Shown here piece after piece: positions 45,632-57,490 of a stretch of DNA of 64,000 bases (within the stretch, counting starts at the first letter, position 1; the number at the start of each line of letters is the position of its first letter). Location: contig JAPJBO010000281.1 in NCBI GenBank assembly GCA_030068145.1, forward strand, positions 62,001 to 126,000, written 5' to 3'. The stretch comes from Diplonema papillatum (Eukaryota; Euglenozoa; Diplonemea; Diplonemida; Diplonemidae). The translations under genes were made by a program, and so were the position numbers. Under the pieces are notes generated by a model, which ran no database searches, had not been told where the DNA came from, and saw only the letters and a program-made list of their open reading frames with translations.

Positions 45632-45793
45632 CACGGTGAGGTCCAGCCTCAGAAGCTGGAGTTAAAGAGGGTGCGCCCGAGTCACACCCGAAAAGCGGGT
45701 GTGCTACAACCAAAACGCGTGGGAATCCACACCCGAAAAGCGGGTGTGACACCCGCTTTTTAACTCCAGCTTCTGAGGCTGGACTCCACCGTG
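45632..45793. mobile_element. Foldback element, 162 bp, near-perfect inverted repeats
   Basis: The left end CACGGTGAGGTCCAGCCTC, AGAAGCTGGAGTTAAA pairs with the right end TTTAACTCCAGCTTCTGAGG, CTGGACTCCACCGTG, with two mismatches over 35 bp. The interior holds three CACCCGAAAAGCGGGTGTG-type palindromes. Relatives are at 2178, 2608, 44663 and, as left arms only, 50919 and 51103. No coding capacity. Confidence 0.85.
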
Positions 45794-45916
45794 CAGCCAG
45801 CTTGCCCACTACGCGGCGGTTGTTGCACCGCGAGAACCCAAGCAGTTGACGGAATAACAATGAGGTTGCAAACTCGAAAGAGAACGCCGGTTCCGTGTTT
45901 GGGAGAACAGAGTAAT

Positions 45917-45940
45917 CCCCCCCCCCCCCCCCCCCCCCCC
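45917..45940 (+). repeat. Homopolymer C tract
   Basis: An uninterrupted C run of about 24 bases. Long runs like this, also at 51607 and 58000 on G, are easily mis-assembled, so lengths are approximate. Confidence 0.85.
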
Positions 45941-46060
45941 GGCACGTACAAACAGTGGTTCAATCAGAAATAAAGAAGAAAAAAAGTCATTCATCACACA
46001 CATTGTACGTATTTGGTTTTGGTGAGGAAAAAGAGCTTCATGAGCACCGTTCATGGGCGC

Positions 46061-46140
46061 CCCGAAGGGAGAAGGTTGTAGTAATGTTTAGGCAGGACTG
46101 TCTGCCTTTCATGCGTGTTTGATGTTCTCAGGTTGGGAGA
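46061..46140 (+). repeat. Hairpin module copy, diverged
   Basis: AATGTTTAGGCAGGACTGTC, TGCCTTTCATGCGTGTTTGA and TGTTCTCAGG match the module at 52637 with substitutions. The middle palindrome is lost. Confidence 0.55.
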
Positions 46141-47765
46141 AGATGAAGAGAAAAAGGAGGGAAGAAAGAGTCCATGACTGTTCTGTTGGAGGACGGCATC
46201 TCTGAATACGAGCACGAGTGTACCGAGGAAAGCCTGCCACACTGCAGAGTCACGTTCTACAGGTCAGGTGGCTACCCTGTTCCCAAGGCACAGCATGAAG
46301 GCGTGGAGTACCTTGGGGGTTGGCACTTGGTGGTGAACACGAGCCCGTTGAGACGGTAGCAAAGAGGACAGGGACTCTGCGGAACTCTGTTGACTTCGAG
46401 GTCTGCATGCTATCACCCGGTTGCTTTTCAGAGCGAAAGCTAAACATTTGTCGGAGATGGCCAGCGTAGGAACGCCCGCATGAGGTCAGCGGTCGCGCGA
46501 AGGCTGGCTGACTCCGAGCCCCGGTCGATATATAGACGAAACTCAGGTGTTTGGAACTCCCCTCCCCCCCCTTCGTGGATTCCCGTTGACAGCAGGGGGA
46601 AGACTGACAGACCGCAACGACCTGCTTTCTAACCCTGGCAGCATGGTGTTATTGAAGCTCTTGGTCAAGTCTTGAGCACATGACACTTGGTACTTCGGGC
46701 GGCGCACTCTGAAGGTACCTGATCTCCGCCGACTCGCAAAACCGATCGGGTATCACTTGTTGCGGCGACGGTCCGCGCTCTCGTGGAGAGGGGGGGTACC
46801 AGGGTAACAGTGCTCAAGACCGCATCCTATCTGAACCGTCTCAGTCTTGCAAGCCGAGCAAGGTCACAGCGCGAATCTGAGAGTCTGTGCCAAGTCGCAC
46901 GCACCAGTGGGTCATTTGGGTGTTCGGCTGTCAGGGGAACACACCTCTGGGTTCCGATATGCTCACGTTGCCGGTCGCGCTTTCGTGTTGTTTGCTATCG
47001 GTTTCAAGTCGGCACAAAAAGCGGGGTGGGTGGGATGGGTGCAAGACTCGCTTCTCTTACGCTTTTTCTTTTTTTTTTTTTTTTTTTTTTTGCTGTTTTT
47101 CGACCTTTTCTTTGCCTCTCTTCTGCCTCCTTTCCGCTCCTTTCTCTCGCCTGCAGTTCGCGCTGGCGCGTCGGCACGTGGTGAGTGCGCACTCGTTGAG
47201 GGATTTGAACATGTTGAGGGGAGCGCTGTGGCCGCGCAGCGGCCATGCATACTTCTACAATGGTGGTTGGTACTGGCTAGCAGATACCACACTACGTGCG
47301 CCATCAGTGCGCATGCATGTGGTTGTTTGTGGTACTCAGGACCACGCACATGGGGCTAGTCGTCTTCATCCCTAGGTGGGTGTGTTAACTCGTCTTCTCA
47401 CAAGTGCAGTTGATACCAACTAGACTCCCTGCAAAAGCTACACGTGTGACATGGCGTCCGTGTGTGACGGGTGAAACTGAACCCGAACGGACAACAGATG
47501 GGCGGGCATCGTAGATCGTGAGCAGAGAAGGAATAGAATCGCTATGACGATTTGCCTTTTACCCACCGTGTCCTGTCTGCAGACACTCCGGTGACGCGCT
47601 GATGATGGTACGGTGGCTGAAGGGACCGAAGCAACGTTGCATAGGACCCGTGCAATGTTGTTGAGCACAGAACTCCAAGCGCGTTCTTGCGATCCCCCCG
47701 TCCTCTCCTTCGGTTCCGGCATCGGGTGATATCCTGAGAACGCCAGAAAGGAAGGAGGGGGGATT
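46141..47765. other. No gene recognised
   Basis: No supported exon. A T-run lies at 47068-47091. Open frames across it are low-complexity artefacts. Confidence 0.3.
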
Positions 47766-48002
47766 GCAAGAACGTGCTTGGAATGGGTATGTGCTCAACA
47801 CCGCACTGGTCCCGTCTGCGCCGTGTTTCGGTCCTTTAAGCAACGGACACATAAGGCGGACCATCATCAGCGCGGAACCTGAGTGTCTGCAGACAGGACT
47901 GCGGTGTGTGTCTGGTTTGTCAGGCGGCTGTTCGTAGCTCGTCAACAGCCAGGACCACCCGTGCTACCAGAGCACAGGCGAATCCGTCACGGGGAGAAGG
48001 TA
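47766..48002 (+). repeat. CTCAACACCGCAC repeat family, near full copy
   Basis: TTGCAAGAACGTGCTTGGAA, GTGCTCAACACCGCACTGG, CGTGTTTCGGTCCTTTAAGC, GGACCATCATCAGCGCGGAA and CGAATCCGTCACGGGGAG. The closest relative is 57252-57490; fragments lie at 4354, 39560 and 39895. Its first bases are the sequence from which the 12-bp satellite at 27739 departs. Confidence 0.75.
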
Positions 48003-49117
48003 CAAAGGAAATTAAGAGGGGGGGAGGGCGAGTAAAAAACCCAAGGACGTGTCGTGATTACTGAATAAATCGACTCCTACGTCCCCCGTCGTTGAGGGCT
48101 CGTCGTCCGCTGGGCCTCTGTGTTGCGGGAAAAGGCCTTTTTTTGCGAAAATAGAAGGCCGAAATAAATGACTGAGCATCGCAGGCGTGGCTTGCGCGGG
48201 TGCGTTACCACCGGCTGTTTGCCCGAGCGACGAGGCTTGCAACGGAGACTTCGAATCTGCAACGAATGCAATCCGCAATGGATCTACACGGCGACAAGGT
48301 TCTCCGGCGCCAATCGGGTTGCACTTCGTTTTTTTCCCATAGACAGGGTTTATTCTAGGATTCAAAACTTTTCGGTTTTGAGGGGTCCAGCTCTATTAAC
48401 TGAGCTCAAAATATTTTTTCCATGCAGTGTTGGTCAAACTCGCTAACATTCCTGCAGTGCAAGGCGAAGTCCAGCTCTTCCTCTTTCAAGTGCAATTGCA
48501 TGACAGTGTAAGGTGGAGTTCCCGTGCAGAGCAGACGCATGAGCATTGCGGCAGTGGGACACAGGTTTTCTGAGTACGACCATCTGGAAAGTAGTTGGAG
48601 TTTACTCTCGATTGTTTCCTTGAGAGGTCCGCTGGAACCCGTTGAACCCCCCTAGAACAAACCCTGATGGATCTACACGGTGGCGTACAAAACGATCTTG
48701 CTGGTGCGCAATCCGGTGTGCTCTCGCATTTTTTTTTTCCTCATATCCCCAGTGGATTCCCCACGGCCCGAGGAACTGGTCCGGGAGGTGGGTTGTACCT
48801 CGGAAGGTTTTTAGGGTCTCCGAGGGATGGACCTCCGGCAAATGAATTGTGCTGGTATTCGCTACGCGTGGTATGAAGGGTTTACAATCCATGGCTTAGA
48901 AGAGTCTGAACCTCGCGAGACGAAGACGTATGTTGAGAAACCCACGGTCTGCGGCTTGCCGGCCACGCACCAAGAGCTTTGTCTGTGCGTGCCGGTTGAT
49001 CGTTTTCCCGCGCTAGTATTTACCCCGCGCCATTTGCAGGTAAGGAGTTCTGATCAACCACCAAAACATGCTGCCAGTGTCTTTTGTGTGTTTCCGGCGA
49101 TATTCGCTCAGTCCCTT

Positions 49118-49403
49118 TTTTTTTTTTTTTACATAAGCGCCAGCTTGAAAGGAAATGCTCGACGATGCTGCCCGACAAAGAACAGAAGGGATCCAAAGTG
49201 CTGTAACTACCGAACCACGTGTTCAACGGACGTGAGGTCATGCGGGTCTACCCCTACACGACAAATCACACAAACACAACAGGTCAAACTGGTGTAAGCG
49301 AAGAACAAATCAGATTGTGTTTGTATTGTATTTGCCCCCTACCTCTATATTTCCCCCCTTCCATTCGGAGTCGAAGCAGCTACGTCGAGTATTTTTTTGC
49401 CTG
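49118..49403 (-). mobile_element. SINE-like retroposon with poly(A), copy 3
   Basis: In minus orientation: AATACTCGACGTAGCTGCTT, CGACTCCGAATGGAAGG, GGTAGACCCGCATGACCTC, GCTGGCGCTTATGT, then about 14 A. It aligns over its length with 812-1056 and over its second half with 38824-39041. Confidence 0.75.
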
Positions 49404-50299
49404 CGCATGACAACCCGCCGAACTAAAAAAAGGCAGGAGGCGAAGGAAAAAGGAGCCGGTATGAAAGCCCGCATGTTCAAGTACCCGGAGGAACCCCAGG
49501 GTGAAAGTATTACTCGCAGCTGTTTGGTAGTCTGGACCGCAGTTGTGGGAGGCTTGGGCCTCCCCCATGCAGCAGGGGGGGGGGGTAGGGGGGGGCAAAC
49601 TTTTTTCGACAAAAATGAAACTGAGTTAAGCCGGCAGCATGCACCCATGCATGGGGGCCCTGAAGGGTCCTCTGGGGACAGGAATTTCATTTTCCGGCCT
49701 AGTTTTCGACTGAGGAGGCTTAAAAGATAGGTGAAACCCAATTTTCATGGTTTTGGACCTCGCCACTTACTAAATAGCTGCTCGTCTCAGATAGCACCTT
49801 GTTCCTGCAGTTCTGCGCTTGTTCCTGCGCTTCTGACCACGGTTCAGTGCTCCTGAACACCGCTCCTGACCGCGGTTCTGCACTCCTGACCACGTTCCTG
49901 CCCTCCTGGCCATGCACCTTGGTTTCTGAATCTATCAGGAGTGACTGGGTGTGTGTGTGCTGGGCACTCGTGTTTGCACAATGTCTGAGGGATCACTTGA
50001 TTGCGTCGGGAGTGGCGGTGTTGGGCAGCTCGATGGGCTGACAAAGGCGTGTCGTCGTCGGTCGCAATCGGCTGCGAAGGTGTGCGAGGTGTCGCGGGTT
50101 CGCCTTACGCACCCGAGTGTACGTCCATCCCTCCTATCCCGTTTACTCCAGCTCTTGCACCCTTCACCTGTCTGGTGGACAAATGACCGCACTTCAGACA
50201 CCGGTTCATTGTTTCCAGTGGCATTTCGTCTGTATATCTGCATTTCAGGGTGGTGAAGAGGAAATTCTGTCATTTTTCTGGAAATTCAGTAAGTCTGAC

Positions 50300-50455
50300 C
50301 ATCTATGTAGTGATTCTGACCAGCTATTTAGTGAATCCGACCGGCTATTTAGCAAATATGACCAGCTATTTAGTGAATCTGACCAGCTATTTAGTGAATC
50401 CGACCGGCTATTCAGTGAATCTGGCGGGCTATTTAGTGAATCTGGCCATAAAACT
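50300..50455 (+). repeat. 21-bp minisatellite
   Basis: About seven units of TATTTAGTGAATCTGACCAGC with variants (CCGACCGGC, CTGGCGGGC). The frame stays open because the unit is 21 bp; no protein is implied. Confidence 0.85.
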
Positions 50456-50765
50456 GGTGGGTTTGGCCTGTTTTTCCAACTTGAGGGCACTGCTGTGGAT
50501 TTTGGATCCAGATTCGGGTGTTTTCGACAAGATCAGGACCACAGGTGCTGCACAGGACAACTTGTGACCCCCCGAGCGACCGAGGCCTATAAGGGGCTGA
50601 AAATGCCTCAAAAAGGCACAAGAGGGCACAATTATGCACCACAGACTGCCAAACACCCCCCACAAAGTCATCATGTACCGAAGAAATGCAGTTGGTTTTC
50701 AAAGATTGCCCTAAAATTCACCATAACGCGAGAAAAAGGCTAAGTGGCGAAGAAAACAGAGTTTG

Positions 50766-51623
50766 CCCCCCCCCTAGGGCTATGTTGGCAAGTAAACGCA
50801 TTTCCATCCGTTTTTTCCAAAACATGGAAACGGAAACGGAAACGGAAACGGAAACGGAAACGGCTCCTTGGTTTTGCAGGCTACCCACAAACCACGCTAA
50901 CACCACCAGGGGATACTACACGGTGAAGTCCAGCCCCAGAAGTTGGAGTTGAAGAGGGTGCCCGAGTCACACCAAAAATGCTATGTTGGCAAGTAAACGC
51001 GTTTCCATCCGTTTTTTCCAAAACATGGAAACGGAAACGGAAACGGCTCCTTGGTTTTGCAGGCTACCCACAAACCACGCTAACACCACCAGGGGATACT
51101 ACACGGTGAAGTCCAGCCCCAGAAGTTGGAGTTGAAGAGGGTGCCCGAGTCACACCAAAAAGCGGGTGTAACACCCGCTTTTTTCCACTCTCTTCACTCC
51201 AGCTTTAACTCCAGCTTCTGAGGCTGCTCACATCCCGCACAAGGTGTGTCAACTTGCAGCCAAAACCGAAAATAATGTCGTGCATACGAACCTCGTCGAG
51301 AAAATTAACGGGGAGGTCACCAGGCCCGATTCTCTGAGTGCTTGGTTGCCACCAGGATGTTGACCGCGCAGTTCGGGACTACTTCGGAGACAGCGCCGTT
51401 TGCACAGATAAATTTGTTTTGCTGGCTCGTTGAGAAATACCCCTAATTTGTTTTCCCCCGGGCCATCCGAGGTGTGGTCACCTTACACACTGCAATCTGC
51501 AGCAGCCGTTTCCCAAACAAGGAAACGCCGTTTCCTTGAAAGTATGGAAACGGAAACGGAAACGGAAACGGGAAACGTTTCCGTTTACTTGCCATCATAG
51601 CCCTAGGGGGGGGGGGGGGGGGG
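50766..51623. mobile_element. Inverted-repeat element with C/G-run ends and GGAAAC arrays
   Basis: The left end is a run of nine C, then TAGGGCTATGTTGGCAAG and TAAACG. The right end is the reverse complement (CGTTTACTTGCCATCATAGC, CCTA, then about 17 G). Inside, a segment of about 200 bp is tandemly duplicated (50779 and 50979; GTTTCCATCCGTTTTTTCC, CCTTGGTTTTGCAGGCTACC). Each has a run of GGAAAC hexamers (five or six in one, three in the other), and another run sits at 51545-51575. Left arms of the foldback family (50919, 51103) are nested inside. No transposase is visible. Confidence 0.7.
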
Positions 51624-52636
51624 CTGGCTGGTAATAATTTCAAAAAATAGGTCCAGATTGCCAGGGTAATGAAAAGACTGGCTCATATATGTTGAGAGCT
51701 GGAAAACTAGTCACTCGGATGTCGAGGGGGCCGAGGGACGGCTTTCGTGTCGGGGCACCATCGAGCTGGGCCCTCAGTTGAACAGCGGCAGTGGATGGCA
51801 CACTTGCGATACGAACGCAAGAATAGTATCGATACACGGACTCTAATCGACGACAGCTGGACGAAAAAATTCAACATTTCACAACCCAACGGCGACTGCA
51901 CTTCTTGCAAAGGCGCAGGAACGAGAGTGAATCGCGTGCAGCTAGCTTCCGGCGCGAAATACGGCCGCAAGACCGCAAGTGCGGCTGTTTCTGCATGCAG
52001 ATAGACAGGCTCAAAAGGGTGCGTCTCACAAGCGCTATTTGCACTGGTACCGGATGTAGAGACTCCATCAGCGTCGTGGAGGCCGATCCAGTCGATGGCT
52101 CATCTTTGGGCGGGGAGTGGATGGGAAACGATGGATAACGATGTAAATCCTACTTCGTCCAAAACGTGTGAGCGCGGACGGGGAGAAAAATCTTAGTTCG
52201 TCGGCATGATGTGCTAAGTAACGCCCTTCGACCCCCTCCGAGTCACGTAGCGAAAGTCTGGCACACTTGGCGCACTCTCGTCGGTGACGGTTGCAACCGT
52301 TGCTGGTCGCTGGTGGCAAGTTCGCTATCAGAACCGGAATCGGAGTCCTAACGTCCTGCACCGTTCCGCCCACGCAAGAAGTCGCGTGACTCGGCTGACT
52401 GGCTGACTGACCAGTATTCGACTCGCCGATTTCTGCTGGCTAGCAGCTAGCCAACCTCGCAGCTTGCACAAAACGAATCCTATTTCTACTTTGGCTTACA
52501 CCCCCACCCATCCCCTCCCCTCTCCTTCTCTCTTTTCCGACAGTTGGTCGACCGCGCTTTCGTTTTATTTGCTGTCAGCTTCGAGTTGGTTGTGGTACAA
52601 ATAACGAATGCGCGGGGGAGGGGGGACAACTTAGTT

Positions 52637-52703
52637 TATGTTTAGGCAGAACACTGCCTCGCATGCATGTTTGATGCTAGCATCAAGTCTTCGTTGAAGA
52701 AAG
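52637..52703 (+). repeat. Triple-hairpin module
   Basis: TTATGTTTAGGCAGAACACT, GCCTCGCATGCATG, TTTGATGCTAGCATCAAG and TCTTCGTTGAAGAA. It contains GGCAGAACACTGCC and the perfect palindrome TTGATGCTAGCATCAA. Related copies are at 4300, 26496, 46061, 53186, 60850 and 61082. Confidence 0.8.
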
Positions 52704-52919
52704 TGGAATATAAAATAGGGAAAAGGGAAAAAGGGTCGCAGGGAGTGTAAGACTCCGCAGGTAGGGTCTGGAACGTTGAGGGACTATTCCTCTGTATTCT
52801 TTTTTTTCACCGCGGTGTTCGGGGCAGCAGTCAGTTGTGAGACTGGCAGGTGAGCAGCGTCACCTCCCCTAGCAAGCTCTCGGATCAAGCTGCGTCTGAT
52901 GCAGCTGTTGTATGGATCG

Positions 52920-53128
52920 CCTACACTGGACAGTCGGGATTGCCGGGGGCGGGTCTCCATGAAGAAGAGATGCGTAGGGTTGTTTTATTCTTTTACTTGT
53001 TAGTTGTCGACAACTTGTTTTGTGTTGAGGTGTCATTCAGAGAATTGTAATGCAAGACCTGCCCCCTGCGCCTGCTGTCTCCGGCTGCTTCGTCAGACGA
53101 CACATACTACTACTACTACTACTACTAC
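52920..53128 (-). mobile_element. TAG-tailed retroposon, inverted copy
   Basis: Reverse complement of the body at 18702-18800 and 54438-54590 (GACAGTCGGGATTGCCGG, GGGCGGGTCTCCATG, GCCTGCTGTCTCCGGCTGCT), ending GACACA then TACTACTAC. The three copies show the same join between body and TAG/TAC run. Confidence 0.7.
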
Positions 53129-53185
53129 ACCGCGGTGTTGTGTGCACCTCGTTCTTTGTCTCTGGTTTCGAGGGGAAAATTTTAG

Positions 53186-53253
53186 TTTAATGTTTACGCA
53201 GGACACTGCCTCTCATGCATGTTTGATGCTAGCATCAAGTCTTCTTCGAAGAG
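53186..53253 (+). repeat. Triple-hairpin module
   Basis: TTAATGTTTACGCAGGACAC, TGCCTCTCATGCATG, TTTGATGCTAGCATCAAG and TCTTCTTCGAAGAGG. It is 549 bp from the previous copy and nearly identical in the central palindrome. Confidence 0.8.
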
Positions 53254-53596
53254 GGAAGGGGGAGGGTGTAAGACTCATTTCTCTTACGCTACATATTTTC
53301 TTTATATTTTTCTACCCCTCCCCGTGTTTAAGATGGACGCCACACCCAAAGAATGTGACGGGTCACCTGACAATCAATCAGCATCATCTCCGTGACCTTT
53401 TTCTTTGAAGTCCTGAGGTTGTTTCTCATTCGCAGCGTTTGTTGTGGTTTGCATTCGTCTTCTTGTCACGTGACTGAAATCGCAGGAGAGACGAATCCTG
53501 TACTGGTACCTTCGCAGTTTTGCTTCAGCGAGCCACACGATTGAACTGTACGACAACGTTATTTTGTTCGTTGGTCCGGGAAAGTGGATGGCGTGA

Positions 53597-53696
53597 AAAG
53601 CAGTTTCGACCGGTTGTAGAGAACAGTACAGAAGCGGTTCAGACGACAAGCAGTTTCGACCGGTTGTAGAGAACAGTACAGAAGCGGTTCAGACGA
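53597..53696 (+). repeat. 50-bp tandem duplication
   Basis: AAGCAGTTTCGACCGGTTG, TAGAGAACAGTACAGAAGCG and GTTCAGACGAC occur twice in perfect tandem. Confidence 0.9.
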
Positions 53697-54295
53697 CTTC
53701 CACATCCATCCAGTCAAGCCACGGGCGCCAACAGTCGTAAATTTGTTGCATTGGTGTGATTGTCCAACAGTCACACGAAACCACACCCGACAAATTCATG
53801 AGCCCCCGGAGGACTGAGCGCTCGCGTGGTGACGCGCTTGCCAACCGAAGATCAGTCTGAATCAAGCGTAAAAGGACACGTTGCCATAGTGATCAGCCCA
53901 CTGATGGTGCGCTCATGGCGCCATACAACGGCCCGTAGCGACTACAATGGCCCCGTGTTTCAGATGGATCCCTCCCCTTGATTAAGATGGATACCGTTAA
54001 ACCCCGTTTTTTTCATCCATCTTAAGACACGAAGGGGGTAGCTATGTTGTTCTCGTAGGATATACACTTTCTGCTGTTGTTGGGGGGGGTTCTCTCCTGC
54101 CATAGTTCCTCTCTTCTGCTATGTGTTTCTGGCTCGCGGTGCGGCGTTGACTTGAAGGCTGCTTCCCTGTACGAGTGGCCACAATGGTTTTGCCAGTACA
54201 CCGCGGATCCAGCTTCATACCGTAGTCTCGCTCGCGACACTAAGCGCATAATTTGACTTGAATACTGCTGTCCTCCATTTTTTTTTTTTTTTTAA

Positions 54296-54436
54296 GCTGC
54301 AGAGTGACAGTTTGCTTGAGACTCCGGCGTTTTAAAGTCTCCGGGTGACCTCTGTCCAACAGGCTGATTTTTAGAGTTAAAGTTCGCTTGCAACTCCGGA
54401 GTGTTAACGTCTCCGGGTAACGCTCGGCCAAAAAAG

Positions 54437-54470
<34 letters not shown>

Positions 54471-54640
54471 CAGTTTGAACTTGTTATGTATTAGCGCCGA
54501 AGCAGCCGGAGACAGCAGGTGCAGGGGGCAGGTCTTGCTTTACTTTTCTCTTCTTACTGGAGACCCGCCCCCGGCATCCCGACTGTCTAATCACGGTCAA
54601 GAAAGGTTTGCGCCTATTGTGATGGGGTTGACCAGGCCCC
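54296..54640 (+). repeat. Two TCTCCGG-family repeats and a TAG-tailed retroposon
   Basis: TCTCCGG-family members lie at 54296-54355 (TTTTAAAGTCTCCGGGTGAC) and 54368-54430 (TTTTTAGAGTTAAAGTTCGC, TTAACGTCTCCGGGTAAC). A run of about ten TAG units follows (54438-54470), then a retroposon body (GGAGACAGCAGG, TCTTGCTTTACTTTTCTCTT, GGAGACCCGCCCCCGGC). Confidence 0.7.
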
Positions 54641-54714
54641 CACGAGGCCTTATACACAACACGGCTACAACACGAGGATGCAGCCCTGCTTAGGTGTGCA
54701 CTCAGCCATCACGC

Positions 54715-54880
54715 CATTGGCTGCTAGGCACCCTCCGACCGGTCGATTTGCCACTTTTGTGGCCCTCTATTCGCCGGGCGGTGCTGTCAGCACTTGTTCC
54801 GCGTCGCATCAAGTACATGATGCTGGCGGTTGGGGGATCGGCGACCGCTACTCAATTAAGGTGCGGTCAACATCCGAACA
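54715..54880 (+). repeat. Repeat shared with 23990-24150
   Basis: GGCCCTCTATTCGCCGGGCG, GTGCTGTCAGCACTTG and GCTGGCGGTTGGGGGATCGG. A perfect short palindrome, GTGCTGTCAGCAC, lies inside. Confidence 0.65.
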
Positions 54881-57251
54881 ACAGCCGAACTAGAATTCTG
54901 CAGAATTCTGCAAAGCTCCGCAATGAATTCTATTCAACAACTGTCAAGTTCTGCCGGGGCAGGGATTGGCGTGCGTGCTTCGGAATACAATTGTGCACAA
55001 TTGTGTTTAGCCCCCCCCTGTAAACTGATGGAAAACGTTCGTCTGCTGCTGCGAGCGTGTGGAGAAGCATAGTGTGGTATGAATTTGCTTTGCAAATGAC
55101 TCCCCACTAACGCAACAAGAAGTGGGCCTGTGACCCGCTTTGAGAACCCTGTAGTCCGGCATGTCGGCATGTGTGCTGTTTACGGGATACATGTCGGCTT
55201 CCTACTCATGGTGGCTCTTCGCCACAGATTCTTTGCATTCTAACCCAAAAAATCACGCGGCGATTCTGCGGCACTATACACTCCTTCAGCATCTGGCGAC
55301 GCGAGGGACTCGCCTTCCTTTCCTACGGAAAAGCTGCTCTCACAGTTTCACTGAGGGAGTTGATGACAGCCTTCAAGGTGTGGTTGATTCAAAGAAACAG
55401 CCAAGTTCTCCCACCCTCAAGGTAGGCACTTTCACACCTCAAAACCGGACCAAAAAAACAGATGGCAGCTTTCTCTCGATAACTTCGATCTGCCATGGCA
55501 ATGCACGCCATCTTCCGTCGCTGACAACCACTAACGCAACCAGAAGACGAACAAGTTGTGAAAAGTTGTGTATTTGATCTGCAATTCTGTGAAGATTTCT
55601 GCTAAAGAATAGGTGAATCACCCCAGTGTCCGCTCTTTCGGGTATGGCGAGGAGAAATTGGGCGGTTCACACCCGAAAAAACAGATGGCAGCTTTCTCTC
55701 GATAACTTCGATCTGCCATGGCAATGCACGCCAACTTCCGTGGCTGGAGTTCACCGTCGTGCTGCGTTCGATGAGAAACACTGTGGAAGGTGTGGATCTT
55801 TGTTTTGCTGCGTTCAATGAAGAACAATGTGGAAGATGTCATATTTTTTTTTGTGAAAGTGAAAATTTGGAAGTTTGTTTTCCTAACGAGGGCAAGTACC
55901 GGACTACCCCACCTGCTTTCTTTAGGCAGGCTTTATCAACCGGCAGAAAGTTGCTTGGGTTGGCCTGTATTTTTTTGTGACGGCAGTTTTTTGCCAATCG
56001 GTCGCCTAGTGGCTATGATTTTGTGGAGGTTTCTTCTTTTTTTTTTCTTCTTTTTTTGCCGCGTCCGGTAGAGGAACAATGTGGAAAGTTTCATGTTCGG
56101 TGTAAGACAAGGAAGAGTGGTGTTGTGAGGCTGCTCCGAAAGCAGAGAACAGATTACCCGAGCTACAATGCGCACCCCCGATCTATAAGTGTGGTCCTCC
56201 AATGTGTGACTGTTATACTGTATGCATGGCCATCCTAACGCCTACCTTTGTGTTTACGATGATAATGGGTACCGTCTGGCCCGCAACTACGGAACCCTGG
56301 GGAAAGGGCAAAAAGGGAAGAGATTTTGATGAGTATACCGCTAAGGCAGAATTCCGTCTGCCATGGTAGCATCAAACCCTCAAACCTTCACCGAGTTTTT
56401 GGTTATTTTCGTTTATTTCCCACTTTTATTCGTTCATTGTGGATGAGTTCTTTCTTCTTCAAGGGGGACGGGTGGTTCGCAGAGAAAAAGAAACTTAGGG
56501 CTGCAGAACTGCAGTGAGCCAATTCAATCCCTGCCTGATCGACCGTTGTCGGACATAACTGTTGGTGGTGGTTTGGTTTCGAATACAAAGAATCTGTGGC
56601 GATAGCCTGCATCACCGGCTTCGCACGTCCAGTCCTGCTTACCAGAAGTGGCCCACTCAGAACCAGGATTCTACGTCAGGGTTCAATGAAGTAACCCCGA
56701 GCTCACGCCCATTTAAAGTTTGAGAATAGGTCGAGGAAGCGATTTCCCCAATGCCTCCAACCATTCGCTTTACCTGGCGTAACTCCTGTTTTGGTTTTAG
56801 TTATCCTGTGGGAAACTTCGGAGTGAACCAGCTACTAGATGGTTCGATGGGTCTTTCGCCCCTCCACCCAGCTTTTACGAGCGACTTGCACGTCAACACC
56901 GCAACGGATAGGTCGTGGGTTCGCCTCCTTAGCTCGTCTTGATCGTCTTCGCGTTCAGTAGAATGCGATCAAGTGGAATCGGGTGGGATTGCCGCGTGAT
57001 CGAGTTCGGGTCGTTTTCAGGGAGGGGTTGGTGAGGTGGCTCATGTAGCGGGGGAGTTGTTATTGGTGCTGGTTTTGAGGGATAAGGAAAAGGTAAGAAA
57101 TCTTTTTGCGGTGGCCACGAAAAGCAAACTTCGCCGGCGCAGCACTTCAGCCTTGCGTCCTCTTATTTACAGCGGGCACCGTACCTTCCTTCAGCCCCGC
57201 TAGGCCGTGATTCCGGTTGTTCCGCAGGGCATACACTCATGTAGCGGGGGA
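54881..57251. other. No gene recognised; one local duplication
   Basis: Bases 55454-55520 and 55677-55743 are direct copies (AAAAAACAGATGGCAGCTTT, CTCTCGATAACTTCGATCTG, CCATGGCAATGCACGCCA). Otherwise the stretch is AT-richer sequence with T-runs near 56035-56060 and no exon that I can support. Confidence 0.4.
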
Positions 57252-57490
57252 GAATGCAAGAACGTGGTGTGTGCTCAACACCGCACTGGTCCCGTCTGCG
57301 CCGTGTTTCGGTCCTTTAAGCCACGGACACATAGACACATAAGGCGGACCATCATCAGCGCGGAACCTGCGTGTCTGCAGACTGCGGTGTGAGTCTGGTT
57401 TGTCAGGCGGCTGTTCGTAGCTCGTCACAGCCAGGACCACCCGTGCTACTAGAGCACAGGCGAATCCGTCACGGGGAGAAGGCCCCTACA
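57252..57490 (+). repeat. CTCAACACCGCAC repeat family, second near-full copy
   Basis: Matches 47766-48002 closely (GTGCTCAACACCGCACTGG, CGTGTTTCGGTCCTTTAAGC, CACCCGTGCTACTAGAGCAC). One difference is an ACACATAG insertion. A related AAAGGTAAGAAATCTTTTTG segment flanks it at 57088 and 57860, and in diverged form at 27625. Confidence 0.75.

Noticed and set aside
50790..50870. Telomeric repeat at the GGAAAC runs
   Set aside because: Short hexamer runs are confined within one inverted-repeat element and are not terminal.
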